Source: Planctomycetota bacterium
Lineage (GTDB): Bacteria > Planctomycetota > Planctomycetia > Pirellulales > UBA7805
Reading direction: 5' to 3'
Assembly (NCBI GenBank): GCA_014237955.1
Contig: JABABY010000068.1
Span: 1-9,557 of the forward strand
Length of the DNA stretch: 9,557 nt
A program made the translations under genes and the position numbers. The notes under the pieces are model-generated. The model ran no database searches. It saw only the letters and a program-made list of their open reading frames with translations, and was not told the origin of the DNA. Below are positions 1-6,189 of this stretch, piece after piece; the stretch's first letter is position 1; each line of letters begins with the position of its first letter.

Positions 1-583
1 TTTGCTCTCAATGATTCCAAACGTGTTTCCGATCGTGGTGATTTTTGGATTCATGGGTTGGGCGGGCATGCTTGTCGATATCGGCACCATGATGACGGCT
101 AGCGTGGCGATGGGGGTGGCTGTGGATGACACGGTTCATTTTCTTACTTGGTTCCGCCGCGGAATTCTGAGCGGTCTCGATCGGCGAGGAGCGGTCCGTC
201 TGGCCTATGAACGATGTGCAACGGCAATGATCGAGACGACGGTCATCGGTGGTCTTGGATTGGGAGTATTTGCACTAAGCACTTTCACACCAACCCAACG
301 GTTCGGGTATCTGATGATGTTTTTACTGACAGCGGCACTCGTGGGAGATCTGATTTTTCTGCCCGCACTGTTGACCGGACCATTAGGGCGATTGTTTACA
401 GGCCGATTGGAACGTCAAGCAAAGAAGAAAATGGCAAACAATCCAATCGAGGGCAATCCTCTTGAGGCGGACACCTTAAAAGCCTCTAGTCCTCCAATTC
501 CGACCCCTTATTCTGCACAAGCGCGAATCAATGTGGACGCGATAGGATTTGGTAAGCAGAAGTTGCCACCGACAAATCATTAG
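1..583 (+). CDS. RND/MMPL-family transporter, C-terminal part (start outside window)
   Basis: This is the last 193 codons of a large inner-membrane transporter; the reading frame is open from base 2 and its start lies left of the window, so the TTG near base 2 is not the real start. Visible residues cover the final membrane bundle of an RND permease: a hydrophobic helix beginning SMIPNVFP, then 'TMMTASVAMGVAVDDTVHF', the Asp-Asp/His stretch typical of RND/MMPL transmembrane helices, a basic amphipathic loop (FRRGILSGLDRRGA), and two more helices around 'TTVIGGLGLGVFAL' and 'YLMMFLLTAALVGDLIFLPALL'. It ends in a polar, proline-containing tail of roughly 60 residues that should be cytoplasmic. 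Members of this group use proton motive force to export lipids, hopanoids or small hydrophobic molecules; the substrate cannot be read here. The gene runs tail-to-tail into the ketosynthase-like gene with an 18-bp gap, so no shared promoter is implied. The family call is firm, the cargo unknown. Confidence 0.88.
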   Translation, partial: LLSMIPNVFPIVVIFGFMGWAGMLVDIGTMMTASVAMGVAVDDTVHFLTWFRRGILSGLDRRGAVRLAYERCATAMIETTVIGGLGLGVFALSTFTPTQRFGYLMMFLLTAALVGDLIFLPALLTGPLGRLFTGRLERQAKKKMANNPIEGNPLEADTLKASSPPIPTPYSAQARINVDAIGFGKQKLPPTNH

Positions 584-601
584 GCGCTTCGCGATAACGG
601 C

Positions 602-1864
602 TCAGTTCGTCGTAATAATTGCCGCCACTGCTTGTCCCTCCCGACCTTGATTGAGCAAAAGTGCGGCCTTTTTGTCCAGAAGCCTTGTCTCGTTGTGGAT
701 CACGTTGACTGGACACTCTGGGTCGGGATGCTTGTAGTTGAGTGAGGCAGGGACGACCCCTTTTTTGAGTGCAAGTACGCTGGCCACCATCTCAACGGCA
801 CCGCCACCGGCGCCAAGATTGCCAAAGTAGCTCTTGGGTGCAATTACGGGAATCTCGCCGAGCAATTCAGCAATCGCCTCTGCTTCAATTCGATCACCTT
901 CCACAGTGGCAATCCCATGTGCGTTCACGTGATCAATATCGCTAGGCTGCAAGCCCGCTTTTTCCAAGGCCGCCTTGATTCCCATGCGAATTGCCGTACC
1001 ACGAGGAGGGGTGTCGGGCTTGATTGGCTCAAAACAACTTGAGCAGCTTGCGATATGTGCCAGTACGGTCGCACCGCGACTCAACGCGTGCTCACGACTT
1101 TCTAGAACAAATGATGCGGCGCCTTCACCATGAAGCGTGCCATCGCGTTCACGGTCAAAAGGTCGTGGAAACGTTGTGGGGTCACCATCGCCATGCGTGA
1201 ATCTCCCCCGTCCGCGGAAGTCATAGACGGTCGGATTAAGTTGCGAACTTGTGCCACCAGAAATGACGACATCGATCTTTCCCCGCTGGATAACATGGAC
1301 TGCTTCAGAGATTGCCTGAAGACTAGATGTATCACCAACCGTAATAGAATTATTTGGCCCACGGGCATCCTGAAAGATTCCAATATGGCAGGCAGCCATA
1401 TTGGGTAGATACTTTAGCAACCAAAGAGGATGCATGTTTGCAAGCGCATGCGTACCCCAGAGACTGAAGTCAAACTCGCCATCAACCAAGCAATTGCGAT
1501 AGGCATCATGGAGGGCATCAACATCCGTGTAAATCAGATCGGTTCCAAAGATAACGCCCTTCTTCTCAGGATCGATCTGTTCGGGAGTAAGCCCGCTATC
1601 GGTTACTGCCAAATCGGCCGCCGCAAAACCGAGTTGGATATCGCGTGACATTACCTTGAGACTTTTGCGGGGCCGGATGTATTTCTTGGGTTCAAAGTTA
1701 AGAATTTCCCCTGCAATTTTGCACCGCGATGTGCTAGGATCGAACGCCTGTAGTTCGCGAACACCACTGCGCTGTTCCAGCATCGATTCCCAATAGGTAT
1801 CGCAACCAATACCTATTGGGCTAACGACTCCAACCCCGGTGATGACCACATCACGATCAGACAT
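602..1864 (-). CDS. Beta-ketoacyl-ACP synthase-like protein lacking the catalytic Cys
   Basis: A 420-residue protein, the usual length for FabF-type (KAS II) ketosynthases, starting at ATG with 'MSDRDVVITGVGVVSPIG', the standard N-terminus. Other family landmarks are 'FDRERDGTLHGEGAASFVLE' (about 236-255), 'VNAHGIATVEGD' (313-324, holding the first catalytic His, H316) and 'KSYFGNLGAGGG' (344-355). Two catalytic positions differ from active enzymes. The nucleophile motif (TACSS or TACATG in FabF) reads 'TVGDTSSLQAI' here, placing Asp178 where Cys belongs. The second His of the 'KSxxGHxxGA' motif is Asn349. The C-terminal 'GFGG' glycine loop is also replaced, by 'NQGREGQ'. Condensation through a Cys thioester is therefore unlikely. 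By analogy with chain-length factors (KS-beta subunits, which also lack the Cys) it may act as a partner subunit or a decarboxylase, but no second KS lies beside it in this window. It diverges from the epimerase gene across 274 bp. Fold call strong, function open. Confidence 0.87.
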   Translation of the reverse strand: MSDRDVVITGVGVVSPIGIGCDTYWESMLEQRSGVRELQAFDPSTSRCKIAGEILNFEPKKYIRPRKSLKVMSRDIQLGFAAADLAVTDSGLTPEQIDPEKKGVIFGTDLIYTDVDALHDAYRNCLVDGEFDFSLWGTHALANMHPLWLLKYLPNMAACHIGIFQDARGPNNSITVGDTSSLQAISEAVHVIQRGKIDVVISGGTSSQLNPTVYDFRGRGRFTHGDGDPTTFPRPFDRERDGTLHGEGAASFVLESREHALSRGATVLAHIASCSSCFEPIKPDTPPRGTAIRMGIKAALEKAGLQPSDIDHVNAHGIATVEGDRIEAEAIAELLGEIPVIAPKSYFGNLGAGGGAVEMVASVLALKKGVVPASLNYKHPDPECPVNVIHNETRLLDKKAALLLNQGREGQAVAAIITTN

Positions 1865-2138
1865 CTAGGACCGCTCTTCTCGCTTCCAGATTGATTCAAA
1901 ACCGCAAAGATGGCATTGAGAACATAGTCAATGAATACGGTTAGTTGGCCCAGGGATTGGAAAACATGGGATTTTTCATCCTATCGCGAACGTCTGTCGG
2001 CTTCAAGGATGGCCCTTGGCCCGGACGGGAGTTATCTAAGTCGGTGCGATTTTTTACGATGGTTCGCCTCGGTGTTACCTATAGTAATCGCAGCATATCA
2101 GAAGAACAACACTAACAGCGACAACAATCTAATTTGAC
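1865..2138. promoter_or_regulatory. Head-to-head control region between KS-like gene and NAD-epimerase gene
   Basis: These 274 bp separate two divergent start codons and must contain the promoters of both genes unless they are transcribed from farther away. I find no clear -35/-10 pair. A hairpin is visible at 1966-1984 (ATGGGAT, loop TTTTC, ATCCTAT; 7 pairs including one G-T). On the minus strand 'GAGAAGAG' lies about 9 bases before the KS-like ATG as a weak ribosome binding site. On the plus strand nothing resembling a Shine-Dalgarno sequence precedes the ATG at 2139. A 68-codon open frame (1931-2137) fills most of the region and stops one base before that ATG; it resembles no family I know and may be chance. 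Confidence 0.4.
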
Positions 2139-3161
2139 ATGAATACCGTATTGTTGACAGGAGGTTCGGGGTTTATTGGAGGCCATCTTTCTCGTGTCCT
2201 AGCAGAGCATGGTCTTAATGTACGCTGTCTTGTTCGTTCGACTTCGGACAAAGAGGAATTGGAAAAGCAGGGCGCTTCGATCGTCGTTGGTGATTTGTCT
2301 GACCGAGAGAGCCTTACGCGAGCTATCAAGGGCGTGGATGTCGTCGTACACGCCGCAGGCGCAATGAAATCTCTAACGCATCAAGAAATGATGCGTGTCA
2401 ACGGTGAGGGAACATCGAATCTGGTCTCTGTTTGTGCAAATAGAACATCGCCGCCGGTTTTCGTGTTGGTCTCGAGTATTGCCGCTGCAGGAGTCGCTAT
2501 GCCGGGACGCCCTATCCGTGAAAAGGATGATTGTAAACCGGTTTCCAAATACGGTTTGAGCAAACGTGCGGGAGAAATTGCTGCTGCTGCTTTTGCAGAT
2601 CGTTTACCAGTGACCGTTGTCCGACCTCCTATCGTGTTTGGTGGCGGTGATCAACATGGATTTCATCTTTTTCAACCAATCTGGCGTTTTGGCATCCATC
2701 CAGTTCCGGGCATGCGGCATCGTCGCCACGTGTCGTTAATCCATGCTGCCGATCTTGCGGAAGGTATTGTGTTGGCTGCAGAGAAAGGGGCTCGAGTCAT
2801 CAAAGACGATGCAGAGAGAGAACATTTTCAGCAAGGATGCTATTTTGTCTCTGATCCGCAGCATGTGCGGTATAGTCAGTTGGGCACCTTGATTGGCAGG
2901 GCGATGGGTCGCCGACTTATTTTCAAGTTGCCTTCCCCGGATTTGGTGATCATTGCACTCGGCGGAGCGAATAGTTGTCTGGCACGCTTATCGGGACGTG
3001 CCAGAGTGTTTTCGTTTGACAAGGCAAGGGAGGGCACGGCAGGTCATTGGATCTGTTCACCAGAAAGAATCCAACAGGAGTTGGGTTTTGCGCCAAAGGC
3101 ATCTCTAGAAGACCGTCTGCAGGAAACGGTCGACTGGTATCGCAATAACAACTGGTTTTGA
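2139..3161 (+). CDS. NAD-dependent epimerase/dehydratase (extended SDR)
   Basis: A 340-residue protein of the extended short-chain dehydrogenase family, near the usual length. It opens with the dinucleotide-binding motif 'TGGSGFIG' (7-14) and carries 'DLSDRESL' (about 52-59, the adenine-contacting Asp), 'VVHAAG' (69-74), the catalytic Ser in 'VSSIAAAG' (Ser113) and the 'YGLSK' motif giving Tyr138 and Lys142. The Ser-Tyr spacing of 25 matches GalE-type enzymes. The C-terminal half (around 'RPPIVFGGGDQHGF' and 'LIHAADLAEGIVLA') is the substrate side, which varies, so the substrate (nucleotide sugar, sterol-like or ketoacyl compound) cannot be assigned. The sequence resembles the broad group that includes 3-beta-hydroxysteroid dehydrogenase-like and hopanoid-associated epimerases, only at the family level. 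The start is taken at ATG because the Rossmann motif begins five residues later; no ribosome binding site precedes it. It lies head-to-head with the KS-like gene and tail-to-tail with the HSD10-like SDR. Confidence 0.88.
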   Translation: MNTVLLTGGSGFIGGHLSRVLAEHGLNVRCLVRSTSDKEELEKQGASIVVGDLSDRESLTRAIKGVDVVVHAAGAMKSLTHQEMMRVNGEGTSNLVSVCANRTSPPVFVLVSSIAAAGVAMPGRPIREKDDCKPVSKYGLSKRAGEIAAAAFADRLPVTVVRPPIVFGGGDQHGFHLFQPIWRFGIHPVPGMRHRRHVSLIHAADLAEGIVLAAEKGARVIKDDAEREHFQQGCYFVSDPQHVRYSQLGTLIGRAMGRRLIFKLPSPDLVIIALGGANSCLARLSGRARVFSFDKAREGTAGHWICSPERIQQELGFAPKASLEDRLQETVDWYRNNNWF

Positions 3162-3164
3162 TGT

Positions 3165-3188
3165 AGAAGTACTTCTCGTCTGTTTTTT
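3165..3188 (+). terminator. Weak terminator-like palindrome plus T-tract after the epimerase gene
   Basis: A perfect 12-bp palindrome (AGAAGTACTTCT, 3165-3176) begins 3 bases after the epimerase stop codon and is followed after six bases by a run of six T (3183-3188). As RNA it can form only a short A-U-rich stem, and the T-tract overlaps the end of the opposing SDR gene. It is a possible intrinsic terminator for the epimerase transcript, but thermodynamically poor. Confidence 0.25.
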
Positions 3189-3954
3189 AGTGCGGTCCCA
3201 TTCGCACCGCACCATCAAGACGGAGTACCGATCCGTTAATCATTTGGTTTTCAATAATATGTTGGGCAAGAGAGGCAAATTCAGTCGGCTGACCAAATCG
3301 TTGAGGAAAAGGGATTTGTGATTCGAGCGATTCTCGAACTCCATCGCTTACGGACTCCATCATCGGAGTGGCAAATATACCGGGTGCAATTGCAGCCACG
3401 CGAATCCCATGCCGGCCAAGTTCACGGGCCATGGGCAATGTCATGCTGACGATTCCTCCTTTGGATGCTGCATAGGCAGCTTGGCCGATTTGACCGTCCC
3501 AGGCAGCGATCGAGGCAGTCATGATAATAACTCCTCGCTCACCGTCTTGATTGGGTGTGGACTTGGCGATTTCCACAGCGGCGCTACGTGCGGCGTTGAA
3601 GGTGCCATTCAGATTAATGTCGATCGTATTGCGAAACATCTCTAGATCATGTGGTCTATCGCGACCAACGACTCTCTCTGCAGCAAGAACTCCAGCACAG
3701 GCGATGAGTCCCCGCAATGGCCCATGGACATCAACACTAGTTTTAACGGCTGCTTCGAGATCATCTTCAATGCGGACATCGGTTGTCACAAACGTAGCAT
3801 CCGCACCCAAAGTATCTGCCAAGCTATTTCCCGCTTCTTCATTGGTGTCTGCGATCAACACCTTAGCTCCGACGGCTGAAAGCTGGCGGCAGCAAGCGGC
3901 TCCAAGCCCAGAGGCCCCGCCGGTAACAAGAAATGAACTGCCGGAAATATCCAT
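3187..3954 (-). CDS. HSD10-type short-chain dehydrogenase (3-hydroxyacyl-CoA dehydrogenase-like)
   Basis: A 255-residue classical SDR. Motifs, counted from the chosen ATG: 'TGGASGLG' (11-18) for cofactor binding, Asp36 at the end of the second strand (favours NAD over NADP), 'TTDV' (57-60), 'ACAG' in place of NNAG (85-88), Asn114, catalytic Ser148 in 'MTASIAAW', and Tyr161/Lys165 in 'AAYAASKGG'. The stretches 'ERGVIIMTASIAA', 'GQIGQAAYAASKGGIVSMTL', 'IPFPQRFGQP' and the C-terminal 'LRLDGAVRM' closely follow mammalian and bacterial HSD17B10/3-hydroxy-2-methylbutyryl-CoA dehydrogenase. The likely reaction is NAD-linked oxidation of a 3-hydroxyacyl-CoA in fatty acid or branched-chain degradation, in the cytoplasm. 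The frame remains open to a GTG at 4002, which would add 16 residues, but the ATG at 3954 has a GAGG nine bases upstream and gives the normal family length. The gene is convergent with the epimerase (25-bp gap) and divergent from the his genes. Confidence 0.9.
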   Translation of the reverse strand: MDISGSSFLVTGGASGLGAACCRQLSAVGAKVLIADTNEEAGNSLADTLGADATFVTTDVRIEDDLEAAVKTSVDVHGPLRGLIACAGVLAAERVVGRDRPHDLEMFRNTIDINLNGTFNAARSAAVEIAKSTPNQDGERGVIIMTASIAAWDGQIGQAAYAASKGGIVSMTLPMARELGRHGIRVAAIAPGIFATPMMESVSDGVRESLESQIPFPQRFGQPTEFASLAQHIIENQMINGSVLRLDGAVRMGPH

Positions 3955-4124
3955 CTTCAAAAGCCTCAACAAGGATGGGAAGGGAAACGGTTCTTTAGTC
4001 ACTATGCTAGGAAATTTACCCCCTGTTATCTATGCGGAGTCAGCCTCCTTGATCGGTGGTCGCATTAACGGTCAGGAAAGCCTCGTTTTTGAGACTAAAT
4101 TTGGATTTGTGAGCCACGGCCAGC

Positions 4125-4139
4125 TACCATCAGATGGTA
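4125..4139. repeat. 15-bp palindrome TACCATC-A-GATGGTA, candidate operator
   Basis: Two perfect 7-base arms separated by one central A, located about 115 bp before the hisI start codon and about 170 bp before the SDR start codon. The odd-length dyad suits a dimeric repressor or activator and could control either divergent gene. If transcribed it would form only a poor hairpin because the loop is a single base, so a DNA-binding role is more likely than an RNA role. No known operator consensus is matched. Confidence 0.4.
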
Positions 4140-4142
4140 TAG

Positions 4143-4245
4143 CCCTTCGATACAAAGAGTCTTAGAGGCTCTCCAGGGATGGCTCCTGGGCGGTGGGCTG
4201 CAATCCGGTTATGCTGACTCGATTACAAAATGTATCGAACAGGGA
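4143..4245 (+). promoter_or_regulatory. Candidate structured RNA leader of hisI covering its Shine-Dalgarno
   Basis: The outer arms TTCGATACA (4146-4154) and TGTATCGAA (4231-4239) are perfectly complementary over 9 bp. After a two-base bulge, CCC (4143-4145) can add pairs with GGG (4242-4244), which is the core of the hisI Shine-Dalgarno sequence AGGGA. Inside the closing stem lie two back-to-back hairpins: 4156-4172 (AGAGTCT, loop TAG, AGGCTCT; seven pairs with one G-U) and 4173-4189 (CCAGG, 7-base loop, CCTGG). An alternative pairing GAGTC (4157-4161) with GACTC (4216-4220) would break the first hairpin. The layout is like a riboswitch or protein-bound leader that controls translation. No T-box sequence and no run of His codons is present, so the two usual his-leader mechanisms are not supported. 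Read by eye only; folding energy and conservation are untested. Confidence 0.38.
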
Positions 4246-4254
4246 TTCAATATT

Positions 4255-4662
4255 GTGAGTCAACCCGAAGATATAGCCCCATCGCACGACCCAGATTTTT
4301 CCAAGGCAGCCGACGGGCTCCTGCCAGCGATTGCCCAGGATGCGAAAACAGGCGAAGTCCTGATGATGGCTTACATGAATAGTGAGAGTTATGCTGAAAC
4401 ACTCAAGAGCGGGCGAGCGGTCTACTTTAGCCGTAGCCGTAATAAGCTGTGGCGTAAAGGTGAGGAGAGTGGCAACGTCCAGAAGATCGATTCCATTTAT
4501 TTAGATTGTGATAGAGACACTATTTTATTGAAAGTGCAGCAGGTAGGAGATGCAGCTTGTCACCATGGTTACCGAAGTTGTTTTTATCGTCGACTAACGC
4601 AGGATGGGTTGGAAGTTACTGGCGAGCGGATCTTTGACCCTGAAGAAGTGTATAAAAAATGA
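4255..4662 (+). CDS. hisI: Phosphoribosyl-AMP cyclohydrolase
   Basis: A 135-residue cytoplasmic enzyme of histidine biosynthesis that opens the purine ring of phosphoribosyl-AMP (third step). It has the family hallmarks in order: 'LMMAYMN' (36-42), 'AVYFSRSRNKLWRKGEESGN' (55-74), the magnesium-binding Asp cluster 'LDCDRDT' (Asp84, Asp86, Asp88) and the zinc-binding stretch 'ACHHGYRSCFYR' (Cys102, Cys109, with Cys85 in the Asp cluster completing the set known from the family). It is the monofunctional form: the phosphoribosyl-ATP pyrophosphatase (HisE) domain fused in enterobacteria is absent and would be encoded elsewhere. The start is GTG, supported by AGGGA nine bases upstream and by normal length. 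The stop codon overlaps the start of hisG as ATGA, indicating translational coupling. Expression may depend on the folded leader and palindrome just upstream. Confidence 0.96.
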   Translation: MSQPEDIAPSHDPDFSKAADGLLPAIAQDAKTGEVLMMAYMNSESYAETLKSGRAVYFSRSRNKLWRKGEESGNVQKIDSIYLDCDRDTILLKVQQVGDAACHHGYRSCFYRRLTQDGLEVTGERIFDPEEVYKK

Positions 4663-5540
4663 GCGATCCGAAGATACTGAAACTCGGTATTCCCGCCGGA
4701 AGCCTCCAGGAGGCTACAGGGGAGTTGTTTCGTCGAGCCGGGTACAAAATAACATTTCGTTCACGCAGTTACGTTCCGTCTATCGATGATGATGAGATCG
4801 AATGCCTTTTAATTCGTGCTCAGGAGATGGCCCGATATGTTAGCGCTGGTGTTCTGGATGCAGGTTTGACCGGTTATGACTGGATCATGGAAACAGGGGC
4901 CGACGTACACGAAGTGGAAGAACTGGTTTTTTCCAAGGTGTCTCGTCGACCGGTCCGTTGGGTTCTTTGCGTTCCCAACGATTCACCGGTAGAGTCCGTA
5001 AAAGATCTTCAGGGTGCGAGGATTGCTACTGAGGCTGTGGGGATGACGACCTCGTTCCTCGCTGAGCACGGAGTCGAAGCCAACGTCGAATTCAGTTGGG
5101 GGGCTACAGAAGTCAAACCACCCACCCTGGCCGATGCAATCGTAGAGGTTACCGAAACAGGCAGCTCGTTGCGAGCAAACAACCTACGGATTATTGCCGA
5201 AGTGTTGCAGAGTACCCCGCGATTTATCGCCAATCATGATGCCTATCGGGATGACTGGAAGCGGCGAAAAATTGACGATATCGCACTGATGCTACGTGGT
5301 GCAATGGCTGCTGAAGGGCAAGTTGGGCTGATGCTGAATGTCCCAAAAGAACGATTAGGCGAAATATTGTTGCTGCTTCCCGCACTCAGAAAACCGACCA
5401 TCTCGAATCTTGCGGATGATGAATGGGTGTCTGTAGTCACGATCGTCGAGGAATCGATAATTCGTGCAATTGTTCCGCGTTTAAATTCGGTAGGGGCGCA
5501 AGGAATTGTAGAATATCCTCTTAACAAGATTATCTCTTAG
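4659..5540 (+). CDS. hisG: ATP phosphoribosyltransferase, long form
   Basis: A 293-residue enzyme catalysing the first, committed step of histidine synthesis: ATP plus PRPP gives phosphoribosyl-ATP. The length marks the long form, which has its own C-terminal allosteric domain and needs no HisZ partner. The catalytic part starts 'LKLGIPAGSLQEAT' (8-20), includes 'DAGLTGYDWI' (67-76) and the PRPP-binding loop within 'LADAIVEVTETGSSL' (157-171). The C-terminal ACT-like regulatory domain (about 225-293) is recognisable from 'LNVPKERLGEILLLLPAL', 'TIVEESIIRAIVPRL' and the final 'GAQGIVEYPLNKII', so histidine feedback inhibition is expected from what is known of the family. The start ATG overlaps the hisI stop by four bases (ATGA), with no strong ribosome binding site of its own. 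Pairing of hisI with hisG without the remaining his genes shows a split his pathway, common outside classical operons. Confidence 0.96.
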   Translation: MSDPKILKLGIPAGSLQEATGELFRRAGYKITFRSRSYVPSIDDDEIECLLIRAQEMARYVSAGVLDAGLTGYDWIMETGADVHEVEELVFSKVSRRPVRWVLCVPNDSPVESVKDLQGARIATEAVGMTTSFLAEHGVEANVEFSWGATEVKPPTLADAIVEVTETGSSLRANNLRIIAEVLQSTPRFIANHDAYRDDWKRRKIDDIALMLRGAMAAEGQVGLMLNVPKERLGEILLLLPALRKPTISNLADDEWVSVVTIVEESIIRAIVPRLNSVGAQGIVEYPLNKIIS

Positions 5541-5641
5541 ATTTTCAAAATAAGAGCGACGGTATTGCGATGGGGATTAATCTACCCGTTGCCTTCGCGT
5601 CCTTGAGTCGGGACTGCGGACTAGAAAAATGGAATAGATCG

Positions 5642-6118
5642 ATGAGTTCTCCTGAGCAGCGGCTTGTTGATATGGGTGTCCAGCTTCCGGCCCCCACACT
5701 TCCCAAGGGCGTCTATCGGAACGTTGTGATTGCCGGGGCATTGGCGAGCACTTCCGGGCATCTTCCCGTCGGAGCCGATGGCTCTCTTGTTGTGGGTAAA
5801 GTGGGGGTCGATTTGGATCTCGACGCCGGCTATGAGGCGGCAAGGCTGGCTGGTTTGGCAATCCTGTCGAGTCTTCGTGCAGCGTTGGATTCGCTCGATC
5901 ATGTCCAACGTCTGATCAAAGTCCTTGGGCTCGTTCATTGTGCGGCAGACTTCACTGCCCACCCAGCGGTAATCAATGGATGCAGCGAACTCTTTCGGGA
6001 TGTATTTGGCGAGGAGGCTGGGGTTGGAACCCGGAGTGCGGTCGGAGTTGCAAGCTTGCCCCTGGGGGTTGCAGTAGAAATCGAAGCGGTTTTCGAGATC
6101 GACTGGCAGCGACCATAG
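5642..6118 (+). CDS. RidA/YjgF-family protein (158 aa, UK114-like subgroup)
   Basis: The start chosen is ATG at 5642, giving 'MSSPEQRLVDMGVQLPAP', which matches the usual 'EQRLxELGIxLP' opening of the roughly 155-residue RidA-like subgroup. An ATG 72 bases upstream in frame would add residues foreign to the family. GGA lies eight bases before the chosen start. Family features are 'SGHLPVGADGSLVVGKVGVD' (38-57), 'DFTAHPAVINGCSEL' (103-117) and 'TRSAVGVASLPLGVAVEIEA' (130-149), with Arg131 and Glu146 at positions equivalent to Arg105 and Glu120 of classical RidA. RidA enzymes hydrolyse reactive enamine/imine intermediates such as 2-aminoacrylate formed by PLP enzymes; whether this subgroup is a deaminase is not settled, although the key Arg is kept. 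The gene follows hisG after 101 bp on the same strand, with no terminator seen, so co-transcription is possible, and is convergent with the beta-propeller gene. Confidence 0.92.
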   Translation: MSSPEQRLVDMGVQLPAPTLPKGVYRNVVIAGALASTSGHLPVGADGSLVVGKVGVDLDLDAGYEAARLAGLAILSSLRAALDSLDHVQRLIKVLGLVHCAADFTAHPAVINGCSELFRDVFGEEAGVGTRSAVGVASLPLGVAVEIEAVFEIDWQRP

Positions 6119-6160
6119 ATTCTACGTGGTTTGACGTACGAGCAGGCCCTGCCAGTGACG

Positions 6161-6176
6161 AAAAAGCAAGTGTTGC
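6161..6176 (-). terminator. Weak terminator-like hairpin and U-tract after the beta-propeller gene
   Basis: Read on the minus strand, GCAA-CAC-TTGC (plus-strand positions 6166-6176) is followed directly by five T (AAAAA at 6161-6165), 13 bases past the stop codon of the beta-propeller gene. The stem has only four pairs, so termination would be inefficient. The rest of the 71-bp junction contains TACGT/ACGTA (6123-6138) and GCAGG-C-CCTGC (6142-6152) dyads without T-tracts. Confidence 0.25.
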
Positions 6177-6189
6177 AAGTCGATGTATT

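Larger units (their letters stand above)
3955..4254. promoter_or_regulatory. Head-to-head control region between the SDR gene and hisI
   Basis: These 300 bp hold no gene; the only open frames are short shadows. On the minus side the GAGG ribosome binding site of the SDR gene is at 3964-3967. On the plus side there is a 15-bp palindrome (4125-4139), an inverted-repeat leader (4143-4244) and the Shine-Dalgarno AGGGA (4241-4245) nine bases before the GTG start of hisI. No convincing sigma-70 promoter could be picked by eye on either strand. Confidence 0.55.

Noticed and set aside
584..601. Terminator between the RND and KS-like genes.
   Set aside because: The 18-bp gap has only a trivial GCG/CGC dyad and no T-tract.
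3955..4002. N-terminal extension of the HSD10-like SDR from a GTG at 4002.
   Set aside because: The added 16 residues have no family counterpart, while the ATG at 3954 has a GAGG at good spacing and gives the usual length.
3551..4165. 204-codon open frame on the plus strand opposite the SDR gene.
   Set aside because: It is antisense to a clear SDR with all catalytic motifs; its composition looks like a shadow frame.
4146..4239. Possible tRNA in the hisI leader because of the perfect closing stem.
   Set aside because: No T-loop (GTTCRANNC), no anticodon arm of the right geometry and a 9-bp instead of 7-bp closing stem.
4809..5200. HisG PRPP loop reads 'EVTETGSSL' instead of the E. coli-like 'DLVSTGATL'.
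   Set aside because: Long-form HisG from archaea and other bacteria commonly carries the TETGSSLRAN version, so this is a normal family variant.
5570..5641. Upstream ATG extending the RidA-like protein by 24 residues.
   Set aside because: The extension does not match the family; the homologous opening begins at 5642.
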